Below, piece by piece: positions 16,875 to 24,355 of a stretch of DNA of 64,000 bases. The notes under the pieces are model-generated. The model saw only the letters and a program-made list of their open reading frames with translations, ran no database searches and was not told the origin of the DNA. Numbering within the stretch: position 1 is the first letter of the stretch; the number at the start of each line of letters is the position of its first letter. Both the position numbers and the translations under genes were made by a program. The stretch comes from an uncultured Neokomagataea sp. (GTDB lineage Bacteria; Pseudomonadota; Alphaproteobacteria; Acetobacterales; Acetobacteraceae): the NCBI RefSeq assembly GCF_946476835.1, contig NZ_CAMKWA010000006.1, positions 62,001 through 126,000 of the forward strand. Reading direction: 5' to 3'.

Positions 16875-18359
16875 ATGTCTCTGATTTATCAGGCTGGGAC
16901 GCTGAATACGACGGCGCTGACGGTTCCAAATTTATATGTGCAGATTGCACAGCCGCAAGCTTTATCGCTGGCGGGTGGGGCATCTTCTAAATTAGGCATT
17001 GTGGGGACGGCAGGTTGGGGGCCAGTTGGGGTGCCGGTGACGTTGGGCAGCATGGCGGATTATGCGGCAGCGTTTGGCCCAAAGCAAAAGCGGGTTACGG
17101 ATGCCGGTGTGGCGCTGAACATTGCGGCAATGCAGGGGGCGTCCTTTTTCTCTGTGGTACGTGTGACGGATGGTAGTGATAGTGCGGCAGCGGCTATTTT
17201 AGAAGGTGTAACGCTTCAGGCTGTATGTACTGGGTCCGTGGGGAATGCGATTAATGCTGCGGTCACTGTGACTGGGAATGGGTTCGCTCTTTCTGTGTCA
17301 CATCCTGTTTTGGGTGCTGCGAGCTATGCGGGGGCAGACTGGCCTAGCCTTCAAGCGGCGGTAGCGCAGGATTTATCGGCACTGATCAAAGTTATCTTGC
17401 CCGCTACGGTGCCTGCACTGGTGGTAGGGAGCGCTGTGTTGTCTGGCGGTAGTGATGGTGGTGCCCCATCCTCGCTGGCGTTTGTTGGGCAAGATGGGGC
17501 GGTCAGGACGGGTTTGTATGCTTTGCGCGGGCAAAGTTGTTCTGTCGGGCTTGTACAAGGTGTGACGGACAGCACTTTGTGGGCAGCGCAGGCAGCTTTT
17601 GGCTTGAGCGAAGGCGTCTATATGATTGCCGCGACGCAGGTGTCTGACACGGTATCTAACGCTGTTGCGGTGAAAGCGGCGAGTGGTGTGGATAGTGTGG
17701 CGCTGAAGTTGATGTTTGGCGACTGGTTGTATTGGAATGATGATACGTATGGCATGATGCTCGTGAGCCCACAGGCTTTTGCGGGGGGCATGCTTGCGGC
17801 GTTATCGCCTGAGAAATCGAGTTTGAATAAGCCTCTGTCGGGGGTTATTGGGAGCCAGAAAGCAGGTTTGAGTGGTGGAAGTACAAGTTATTCTTCCGCG
17901 GATCTTTCAGCACTCTTTACGGCGGGTTTGGATGTTATTTGTAATCCAGCACCGGGTGGTGCCTATTGGGCTGTGCGTTGCGGGCATAATAGTTCGAGCA
18001 AGAATGTTGTTAATGGCGATGCCTATACGCGTTTGACCAATTATTTAGCGGCCTCTTTAGCGGGTGGTATGGGGCGTTATGTTGGTCAGGTGATTAACGA
18101 TACGCTTTTTGGCGATATTCGTGCGACGCTCTTGGGGTTTCTGTCGTCTCTTTTAGCACAGGGTATTCTTGGTCGTCAGGGTGGCGAATTGCCGTATAGT
18201 GTTGTGTGTGACGCAACTAATAATCCGCAATCCCGCACAGCATTAGGGTATGTGCAGGCTGATATTGCAGTGCGTTACCAGGGTATCAATGAGAAGTTTA
18301 TTGTAAATTTACAAGGTGGGTCATCTGTTAGTGTGGCCACACTTGGTGGGAGTGTTTGA
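16875..18359 (+). CDS. Contractile tail sheath protein
   Basis: A 494-residue sheath subunit, which marks the particle as contractile. The N-terminus (PNLYVQIAQPQ, then SKLGIVGTAGWGPVGVPVTL, AAAFGP and FFSVVRVTDG) has the standard sheath order, and the C-terminal domain (ALGYVQADIAVRYQGINEKF, about residues 455-475) is the conserved inner part that contacts the tube. A variable middle domain is Ala/Gly/Val-rich. The next gene encodes the tube, three bases later. Confidence 0.9.
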   Translation: MSLIYQAGTLNTTALTVPNLYVQIAQPQALSLAGGASSKLGIVGTAGWGPVGVPVTLGSMADYAAAFGPKQKRVTDAGVALNIAAMQGASFFSVVRVTDGSDSAAAAILEGVTLQAVCTGSVGNAINAAVTVTGNGFALSVSHPVLGAASYAGADWPSLQAAVAQDLSALIKVILPATVPALVVGSAVLSGGSDGGAPSSLAFVGQDGAVRTGLYALRGQSCSVGLVQGVTDSTLWAAQAAFGLSEGVYMIAATQVSDTVSNAVAVKAASGVDSVALKLMFGDWLYWNDDTYGMMLVSPQAFAGGMLAALSPEKSSLNKPLSGVIGSQKAGLSGGSTSYSSADLSALFTAGLDVICNPAPGGAYWAVRCGHNSSSKNVVNGDAYTRLTNYLAASLAGGMGRYVGQVINDTLFGDIRATLLGFLSSLLAQGILGRQGGELPYSVVCDATNNPQSRTALGYVQADIAVRYQGINEKFIVNLQGGSSVSVATLGGSV

Positions 18360-18361
18360 GT

Positions 18362-18787
18362 ATGGCCAATCCTTACAGTATTGGACGTGATTGTCGTATT
18401 ACGGTCTTGTGGAATGGTGAGCGGGTTGATTTGCGTGATGTGACGTCTTTTGGGGCGTCACAGGAGACGCAGGCGCTGCGGGCGCATCCACTAAATGGTG
18501 TGCCAATGGAATTTAATGTTCCAGATGGCTGGCGTGGCTCGTTTCAGATTGCACGGGCTTCGGCTGCTTTGGATAATTTGGTTGCAGCGATTGAATCTGC
18601 TTATTGGAATGCGGGTACGGTTGGATCGGGGACGATTTATCAATACGTCTCCGAACCGGATGGGACGACCAGTACATGGGAATATACAAATGTTTCCATT
18701 AAACTGAAAAATGACCCGTGGCAGTCGGATCAGATGATGCATCAGACGGTGCAGTTTTTTGCGTCAACACGTACGAAGGTTTCGTAA
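18362..18787 (+). CDS. Tail tube protein
   Basis: A 141-residue tube subunit following the sheath gene. It shows a beta-sandwich-like sequence with FGASQETQALRAHPLNGVPM and the mid segment GWRGSFQIARASAALDNLV typical of Mu gpM/T4 gp19-like tubes, and the C-terminal strand IKLKNDPWQSDQMMHQTVQF. The ATG at 18362 is preferred over a GTG two codons upstream that overlaps the sheath stop. Confidence 0.88.
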   Translation: MANPYSIGRDCRITVLWNGERVDLRDVTSFGASQETQALRAHPLNGVPMEFNVPDGWRGSFQIARASAALDNLVAAIESAYWNAGTVGSGTIYQYVSEPDGTTSTWEYTNVSIKLKNDPWQSDQMMHQTVQFFASTRTKVS

Positions 18788-18789
18788 AA

Positions 18790-19104
18790 ATGTTGCCTGA
18801 TAATGTAATGTTGGAAGACGGACGTAAGCTCTCACTGCGAGAGTTGGATCCGGCAGATATGTTGGATTTGATCGAGGCTGCAGGTGCGACTGTCAATGGT
18901 CCTGCTGCTGGAGCTTGGCTGAGCTATGCGGAAATGATGTGTTCTGTGACGGCAATTGATGGTGTGCCTGTTCAGATGCCCGTCACAAAGGATGAAATTC
19001 GTGATCTTGCGCGGCGTTTGGGTAAGAGCGGGCTAGCTGGTCTTCAGCCTCTTTTTGAAGAGGTGGGCGATAAAGAGGCGCTGAAGGCTACGGCAAAAAA
19101 CTGA
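18790..19104 (+). CDS. Tail assembly chaperone, zero-frame product (G-like)
   Basis: A 104-residue acidic/helical protein (LSLRELDPADMLDLIEAAGA) in the slot between tube and tape measure, where tailed phages encode the chaperone pair G/GT. The ATG at 18790 lies three bases past the tube stop. It ends at TGA (19102-19104) immediately after the slippery sequence A AAA AAC (19095-19101). The last decoded residues are ATAKN. It should coat the tape measure protein during tail assembly and be absent from the finished particle. Confidence 0.83.
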   Translation: MLPDNVMLEDGRKLSLRELDPADMLDLIEAAGATVNGPAAGAWLSYAEMMCSVTAIDGVPVQMPVTKDEIRDLARRLGKSGLAGLQPLFEEVGDKEALKATAKN

Positions 19105-19274
19105 GCAGGCACCCTGATTTTCAAGAGATTTTGTATCTTTTGAAAGTGGGGGTGCCGTGGGATCAGGTGACATCTTGGTCACGTGCACGGCGGATGGCGG
19201 CGTGTGTAGTGACGGCGGAACGTGAGGGTTTCTGTTTTGACTGGGATGCTCTGCGTTATTGGGAGCAATCATGA
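18790..19274 (+). CDS. Tail assembly chaperone GT fusion made by -1 frameshift
   Basis: The same start as the 104-residue product, but after a -1 slip at A AAA AAC (19095-19101) reading continues from 19101 in the overlapping frame for 57 more codons to TGA at 19272-19274, giving about 161 residues. The extension is open, has no start codon of its own at its beginning, and reads as sensible protein: LSRHPDFQEILYLLKVGVPW near the junction and REGFCFDWDALRYWEQS at the end. This fits the T domain that recruits tape measure in phage lambda-like GT proteins. Its stop overlaps the next ATG (ATGA). Confidence 0.82.
19095..19156 (+). promoter_or_regulatory. Programmed -1 ribosomal frameshift signal
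   Basis: Slippery heptamer A AAA AAC (19095-19101) in the zero-frame phase X XXY YYZ, a 6-nt spacer (19102-19107) holding the zero-frame stop, then a perfect 7-bp stem GGCACCC (19108-19114) with GGGTGCC (19150-19156). The 35-nt loop could take part in a pseudoknot. Confidence 0.8.
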
Positions 19275-20023
19275 AAATACAGAAATGGTGGGGTTTTCAT
19301 CTTAGACCTCAGGTCTTTTTGCGCAGTATTTTAAACCGAAGAGCGTGGTATGCGCGGTCTTTGAATGTGCCATATTCTCATTCTTCGAAGTCAAATTTTT
19401 ATTCGAGACTTTTTTCTTGTGAGGCGCAGAATGTTGAGGGGGGATATGTCTCTTCAGTTGTTTCTCAGAAGGGGCGAGGTAAGGTGGACAGGTTTGATAA
19501 ATCTGTCTTGATTTCGAAAAAAAAATTACTTTCTATTTTGAGTAATAGAAAAAAAATTACTGGGATACAGGTAGTTGGAAAGTCGTCTGTACCTTTTCAG
19601 GGTAAAAAATTTGATGTTGGTGTGATGCAATGGGCAAACAAGCTTGTTGTTCAAAAAGATGGTCAACGTTTTTGCCCGAGTGTTAGAGCGGCTGCAGGTA
19701 TATTATCGATTAATAAACCAAACCATCCGCAGGTTTTTGTCCCACCAAGGTTAAATTCTGAAAGACAGAAAGATGCTTGGACGGACAGCAATTCTCTTCA
19801 GAAGACTTCTCTAGAAAATACAGTGGAGGGTAAGCGTTCACTGTGGGGAGAGCATGATGAGGTGTTTTGGAAAAAGCAGTCACCTGTTCGAGATGGTACT
19901 CTGCGTGATACTGGACGGACCATTAGAGGAGCTACGCAGCGTTTAGCGTTGCGTCGTCGTTCGGGGGGGGTGGATGAGATGTCTTCGCCACAATACCCTG
20001 GTTTGAGTACAGGTTATTTATAA
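19271..20023 (+). CDS. Unknown basic protein in the tape-measure position
   Basis: A 250-residue protein starting by ATGA overlap with the frameshifted chaperone product. In tailed phages this is the place of the tape measure, normally a long helical protein of 500-1500 residues with hydrophobic segments. This product is short, strongly basic, rich in Ser, Lys, Arg, Gln and Asn, without clear coiled coil or membrane segment (SILSNRKKITGIQVVGKSSV; RTIRGATQRLALRRRSGGV near the end). I recognise no family. The DNA is visibly more A+T-rich than the upstream head genes. It may be a very small tape measure, a replacement gene or a remnant. Confidence 0.65.
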   Translation: MKIQKWWGFHLRPQVFLRSILNRRAWYARSLNVPYSHSSKSNFYSRLFSCEAQNVEGGYVSSVVSQKGRGKVDRFDKSVLISKKKLLSILSNRKKITGIQVVGKSSVPFQGKKFDVGVMQWANKLVVQKDGQRFCPSVRAAAGILSINKPNHPQVFVPPRLNSERQKDAWTDSNSLQKTSLENTVEGKRSLWGEHDEVFWKKQSPVRDGTLRDTGRTIRGATQRLALRRRSGGVDEMSSPQYPGLSTGYL

Positions 20024-20051
20024 TAAAATATGTATATGTTGAGAGGATTTC

Positions 20052-20936
20052 ATGGATTTAACTCTCTCAAATATAGGAAATGCCATTGGAGCAATGGCAA
20101 AAATTGGTGCGTCTTCACCAGTAATATTAGGGGATTTGATACTAACGGGTATTGAAGCGCCTGATCATCTGCAAGTGGGAGGACGGCAAATGATGGTGAT
20201 CCATCGTTTGCCCGGTGGTCAGCGGGTCATTGATGCTTTGGGTAATGATCCAGGACGCTTGGAGTTGCGTGGTCGTTTCTTGGGGGGAGACGCGCAAGGG
20301 CGGGCTCAATCTCTTGAACGCATGCGGAATGCGGGTAAGGCGATTTCCTTTTCAGCAGCTGGGTTATCGCTGTCGGTTTTAATTTCTGAGTTTTCTTACT
20401 GTTATGAAGACAAAGGTGCGCTGTGCACTTATTTTTTGACGCTGGAAGCTGTCAATTCATCGGTATCACGTATTGAAAAAAGTGATGCTGAATTATTAGG
20501 TGAGAATATCGATGGGGTTGGAGGGGCCATTTCGTCTGTTGTTTCTGGTCCGATACGAGATGCCTTTAATTTAACCTCTCAGATAGGCACGGTTGCTGCA
20601 CAGGTTATGCCGGTTGCTACTCTTATGGGGAAGGGGGGGGCTGTAAGTCGGATTATGGATGTTACCTCGAATATTCAGTCTATTATGCAAGCAAGTGAGA
20701 GTTGGGGGCGGGCTCCTTCAGTATTGCAGCGCATTGGTGAGCAATTAGGGGTGGCTGGAGGCGAGCTGGGTCCTCTTATTCATGATGTGGGGGGACAGTT
20801 AGATACAACCTCAATCAACAGTACGGGGTCTTTGGGACTTGCTACGGTTCAGGCGGGTTTGGAGAGTGCCTCGGTAGAGGCGTCTTCGCATGTGAAATTA
20901 GCCTTATCTCGTATTAAAAATATGCGAGGATCATAG
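20052..20936 (+). CDS. Baseplate hub-associated protein (Mu gpN / DNA-circularisation N-domain-like)
   Basis: A 294-residue protein. Residues about 25-145 (GIEAPDHLQVGGRQMMVIHR, LPGGQRVIDALG, LELRGRFLGGDAQGRA, then SYCYEDKGALCTYFLTLEAV) follow the pattern of the N-terminal domain of Mu gp43/N-like tail proteins. The C-terminal half is Ser/Gly/Val-rich helical sequence that could thread into the tail. The Mu-like gene order (tape measure, N, P) supports the call. The ribosome site GAGAGGA precedes the ATG. Moderate confidence on the precise role. Confidence 0.7.
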   Translation: MDLTLSNIGNAIGAMAKIGASSPVILGDLILTGIEAPDHLQVGGRQMMVIHRLPGGQRVIDALGNDPGRLELRGRFLGGDAQGRAQSLERMRNAGKAISFSAAGLSLSVLISEFSYCYEDKGALCTYFLTLEAVNSSVSRIEKSDAELLGENIDGVGGAISSVVSGPIRDAFNLTSQIGTVAAQVMPVATLMGKGGAVSRIMDVTSNIQSIMQASESWGRAPSVLQRIGEQLGVAGGELGPLIHDVGGQLDTTSINSTGSLGLATVQAGLESASVEASSHVKLALSRIKNMRGS

Positions 20937-20959
20937 TAATATTTTGTTTGTGAGTTGAT

Positions 20960-21172
20960 ATGAAAAATATTTATACTGGATCAGCGGATATTTCTCTTTT
21001 TCATGTGGCAGCAAAATTATGTGGAGATCCGTTGTGTTGGTGGAGAGTATTAGAAATTAATCAGCTCACAGATTATAATTTAAGCCATTTAGATCAAAAT
21101 GTAGATTTAAAAATTCCAGATAAACCAGATTTTGTGGGTACGGGTCTGCCTGTTGAAGTAGCAGTTGTATGA
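20960..21172 (+). CDS. LysM-like tail protein (P2 gpX-like)
   Basis: A 70-residue small tail protein with a LysM-like stretch: IYTGSADISLFHVAAKLCGD, WWRVLEINQLTDYNLSHLD and a closing LKIP. P2-type X proteins of this size bind the hub. Its stop overlaps the next start (ATGA), which codes for the hub protein, in line with such a role. Confidence 0.75.
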   Translation: MKNIYTGSADISLFHVAAKLCGDPLCWWRVLEINQLTDYNLSHLDQNVDLKIPDKPDFVGTGLPVEVAVV

Positions 21173-22215
21173 TACGTCAATTTGAGACGCGTATTCTCTG
21201 GGATGGACAAGAAGATGAAGAATTATTTGTTTTAGAATTTGAAATTGATTCAAGTCGTTATGAGTCGTCTGATGTTGCAGTGGTATCATGTGTTGTAGGG
21301 GAGGGAAAAGGCTCTCAATGGTATTATGACAGAGGTGTTGCCTCTCCTTGGATAACTTTACAGATGAGGGATGGTCACTCTTCAAAAAACTGGAATAATA
21401 TTTTTGAAGGCCGTGTGGATTGTGTTCGTCGATCATATGGAAGAAGTAATATAGAGTTCGAATGTCGTGACGCTATGGCGGCTTTATTGGATTTTCGGGT
21501 ACAAGAGAGTTGGGTAAACTGTACAGGGCGTGACCTTCTCTCAGTAATGGCTGAGAAAATTGGTTTGGAAATTGAAGTAGAATTCCCCGACTCTGTTGAT
21601 GATAGAATGTGTGGCCAATTTTGGCAGATTGAACATAAACGAAATGTATTTTTATCGCAGCATCGTTTCCAAACTGCAGCGGACATTATTTTTGATATTG
21701 CGCGAGAAATGTCATGTGATGTGTATGCAGATGGACAAAAAATTATGTGCATGCCGATACGTGGAGCACCGCAGAAAGACGATGAAGTTTTTGATTTTCG
21801 TAATATTGTCTTCGAAGGCGACTTGTTGTCTGACGTTGTTTTAAATCAAGGAATTACTGTTTATATTTCTTCGTGGGACTCTCGGCAGAGGGTTGGTACA
21901 CATGTGTATTATGATGGTGTTTCGTTTTCACAGGATAGAGTGGAAGGAAATAATCAAGTTTATAGCTTCCGCGTTCCAGGTAAGAAGTTTGAAGATTTAA
22001 AGCGTTTAGCGCAGGCTAAGTATAACCGACTGATGTCACATGCGATATCTTCAAATATCTCTGTTCCTGGAGTGATAGGGCTTAAGCCAAGAAAATTTAT
22101 TTCCCTTTGTTGGGAAGGAAGAAATTCATATTTTTCTGTTGAACGGGTGGTGTCTCATTTTTCGAGGCAATATGGGTTTATACAAGACATTACAGTAAGA
22201 AAACGGATTGTATGA
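21169..22215 (+). CDS. Baseplate hub protein (gpD / Mu gpP / T4 gp27-like)
   Basis: A 348-residue hub subunit. The N-terminal half is beta-rich with GRVDCVRRSYGRSNIEFECR followed by helix segments (CTGRDLLSVMAEKIGLEIEV), and the segment KRNVFLSQHRFQTAADIIFD recalls the hub domain of gp27/gpD proteins; the C-terminus (KRLAQAKYNRLMSHAISSNI) is the usual short helix plus strand domain. It overlaps both the LysM-like gene and the spike gene by 4 bases, giving a tightly coupled baseplate operon. Confidence 0.8.
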   Translation: MIRQFETRILWDGQEDEELFVLEFEIDSSRYESSDVAVVSCVVGEGKGSQWYYDRGVASPWITLQMRDGHSSKNWNNIFEGRVDCVRRSYGRSNIEFECRDAMAALLDFRVQESWVNCTGRDLLSVMAEKIGLEIEVEFPDSVDDRMCGQFWQIEHKRNVFLSQHRFQTAADIIFDIAREMSCDVYADGQKIMCMPIRGAPQKDDEVFDFRNIVFEGDLLSDVVLNQGITVYISSWDSRQRVGTHVYYDGVSFSQDRVEGNNQVYSFRVPGKKFEDLKRLAQAKYNRLMSHAISSNISVPGVIGLKPRKFISLCWEGRNSYFSVERVVSHFSRQYGFIQDITVRKRIV

Positions 22216-22814
22216 TGGCTGATATGAGTTTTCTAGCGGCAGCGCAGATGAATAGGATGGCGCATGCTGTGTTTGGCATTGTATCAGCAGTGGATCCGAC
22301 TAACCATGCTATAAAAGTGCGAGTGCAGCCTGAAAATATTGAGACCGGATGGATGCCTGATGTGGTATGTGTTCAATCTGGTAATCTTAAAATTGCCGCG
22401 CCGTCTTCAGTGGGCACACATGTTGTTCTCATACCGATCGAAGGTGATGCAGAGCAATTTATTGCTATTGGGTCATTATTTGATTCCGTGGTCGCGCCTC
22501 CGCATGTGCCGGGAAGTGATAGAATAGTTCAACCTGGTGAATGGTTGATTAGAGCAGGGTATGGTGAGCAGCAGCAGTCTCTGCCTGGTGGAGGGTGGAT
22601 TTTAGTATCGTCCCATGAACTTAGTATGGGAGTAGAGAATGCTCGTATTTCTATTAAAAATACAGGAATCAATATTGTAATTGATGGTGTTAATATGTCG
22701 ATCACCCCTGGGGGAGTACAGGTCCGTGGTGGCGATGTGCAAACAGATCATACAAGTTTAGATAAGCATTTTCATTTTGTCGGTACGCAGAAAAGTACAG
22801 GGCCAACACTATGA
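22212..22814 (+). CDS. Baseplate spike protein (gpV / Mu gp45-like)
   Basis: A 200-residue spike protein with an OB-like N-terminal domain (FGIVSAVDPTNHAIKVRVQP, ETGWMPDVVCVQSG, STHVVLIPIEGDAEQFIAIG style) and a C-terminal repetitive beta segment (SIKNTGINIVIDGVNMSITP) ending with HxxTSLDKHFH, the His-containing tip typical of P2 V/Mu gp45 apex domains. Iron binding by the terminal His residues is known in P2 V and likely here. It overlaps its neighbours by 4 bases on each side. Confidence 0.85.
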   Translation: MMADMSFLAAAQMNRMAHAVFGIVSAVDPTNHAIKVRVQPENIETGWMPDVVCVQSGNLKIAAPSSVGTHVVLIPIEGDAEQFIAIGSLFDSVVAPPHVPGSDRIVQPGEWLIRAGYGEQQQSLPGGGWILVSSHELSMGVENARISIKNTGINIVIDGVNMSITPGGVQVRGGDVQTDHTSLDKHFHFVGTQKSTGPTL

Positions 22815-23170
22815 TTTCTTTTGGTCATATATGCGGTAGGGATTTACAAGTCTCGGGTACAGGCCTTTCTTTTGTTTCGGGTGTAGAGGCAACAAAACAA
22901 AGAATATTACGTCGTCTTTTGACAAATGCCGGTGGATATATCTGGCATGCTGATTATGGGGCGGGGCTACCACAAATGGTTGGTGATGTTATAGATGATG
23001 GAGTTATCTCAGCATCTATTCGTCAAAGCTTACAGGAAGATGATGGTGTAGATTCGTCTCGTCCTATAGAGGTGCGTATCGATCATTTTCATGATGGAAC
23101 AATACGGTGCCTCATTACATACTTTGATAAAAAGTACAGAATAAAACAGTCGTTACAAACATCATTTTGA
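22811..23170 (+). CDS. Baseplate wedge protein, gp25-like (W / Mu gp46)
   Basis: A 119-residue GPW/gp25-family protein. It shows the family's core around TKQRILRRLLTNAGGYIWHA, then DYGAGLP and the helix VISASIRQSLQEDDGVDSSR, ending in a beta strand pair. The gp25 family joins sheath to baseplate. It follows the spike gene by ATGA overlap. Confidence 0.85.
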   Translation: MISFGHICGRDLQVSGTGLSFVSGVEATKQRILRRLLTNAGGYIWHADYGAGLPQMVGDVIDDGVISASIRQSLQEDDGVDSSRPIEVRIDHFHDGTIRCLITYFDKKYRIKQSLQTSF

Positions 23171-23198
23171 AATAAAATCCGTGTCAACGAGGATTTCA

Positions 23199-24338
23199 AT
23201 GTCTTTTTCTTTGCGGTCATTTGCAACGATGGTGTCGTCGTCGTTGACCACGGTACAGGCATCCTGTGCGCAAATTATCGATATTTCAGTTGGATCACCT
23301 ACAAGAGCGTTAATGGAGGCCGTTGGAGGTGTCGGGCTTTGGTTGCAGTATGCTGTGCTTCAAGCATTGCAACGAACGCGTTTGGCGACGTCTATTGGGG
23401 ATGATTGCGATAGTTTTGTTGCTGATTTTGGTATGAGTCGTTTGCCTGGTGTCGCCGCAACAGGAAGTGTGACGTTGATGTCTTTTACACCTGATGCTCA
23501 GTCAGCCGTCATTTTGCCGAGCGTTACTGTCCGTACAGTAGCAGGTTTATCTTTCGGAGTTGCTAAAGACGAAACACATCCAGCATGGTCGGAAGGTGTT
23601 GGTGGTTATGTCCGTGTGCGAGGACAGGAAAGCATCGATGTGCCTGTATGCTGCTTGAAGAGCGGGAGTATTGGTAATGTTGATGTGGGAGCTATTTCCC
23701 TCATGGGCACGGCAGTGTCAGGAATTGATACGGTTACAAACCGTTTTTCTTTTTCAAACGGTTTTGATCAGGAAAGTGATGAACAGTTACGAAAGCGTTT
23801 TCCTCTTTGGTTGGCTGCTCAGGCGACAGCGAGTAAGGCATCTATAGCGAATGCGGTGTCTGGGGTGCAAAATGGTCTTTCATATACTTTGCAGGACGGC
23901 AAGGCGACTGACGGTACTGCGCGATCTGGGTATTTTACGGCTATTATCAATGATGGAAGTGGGGTTCCTTCAAGACAATTAGTTCAGAGTGTTTATGGTG
24001 CTATTGATTCTGTTCGGGCGTTAGGGGTTGGGTTCTCGGTCCGAGGGCCGGTAGTATTACCGGTCTCTATTAATATGACGGTTTCTGTTCCTATGTTCGT
24101 TTCTGAGCAGGACGTGCAAGCAGCTATTTCGACGGCAATTAAAAAGGATATTGCGCAATCTCCTATCGGTGGCGGGTATGCTTATAGTCGTCTTTCCTAT
24201 TTGGCATATGTGGGGGCAGGTATAGAGGTAAACTCTGTTACCGATGTTTTGCTGAATGGTGGTCAGAATGATATTTTACCATTTGATTCTCAGTCATTAT
24301 CTATTGATAGTATTGAAGTAAATGTAATTTATAAATAA
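23199..24338 (+). CDS. Baseplate J-like protein (gp47 / T4 gp6-like)
   Basis: A 380-residue wedge protein. It contains QIIDISVGSPTRALMEAVGG near the start, GDDCDSFVADFGMSRLPGVA and ESDEQLRKRFPLWLAAQATA in the middle, and a helix-strand C-terminus (SYLAYVGAGIEVNSVTDVLL), all in the order of J/gp47 proteins. An upstream GTG at 23181 is possible, but the ATG at 23199 has AGGA before it and is chosen. Confidence 0.87.
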   Translation: MSFSLRSFATMVSSSLTTVQASCAQIIDISVGSPTRALMEAVGGVGLWLQYAVLQALQRTRLATSIGDDCDSFVADFGMSRLPGVAATGSVTLMSFTPDAQSAVILPSVTVRTVAGLSFGVAKDETHPAWSEGVGGYVRVRGQESIDVPVCCLKSGSIGNVDVGAISLMGTAVSGIDTVTNRFSFSNGFDQESDEQLRKRFPLWLAAQATASKASIANAVSGVQNGLSYTLQDGKATDGTARSGYFTAIINDGSGVPSRQLVQSVYGAIDSVRALGVGFSVRGPVVLPVSINMTVSVPMFVSEQDVQAAISTAIKKDIAQSPIGGGYAYSRLSYLAYVGAGIEVNSVTDVLLNGGQNDILPFDSQSLSIDSIEVNVIYK

Positions 24339-24355
24339 TATATTTAGGAAAAATT

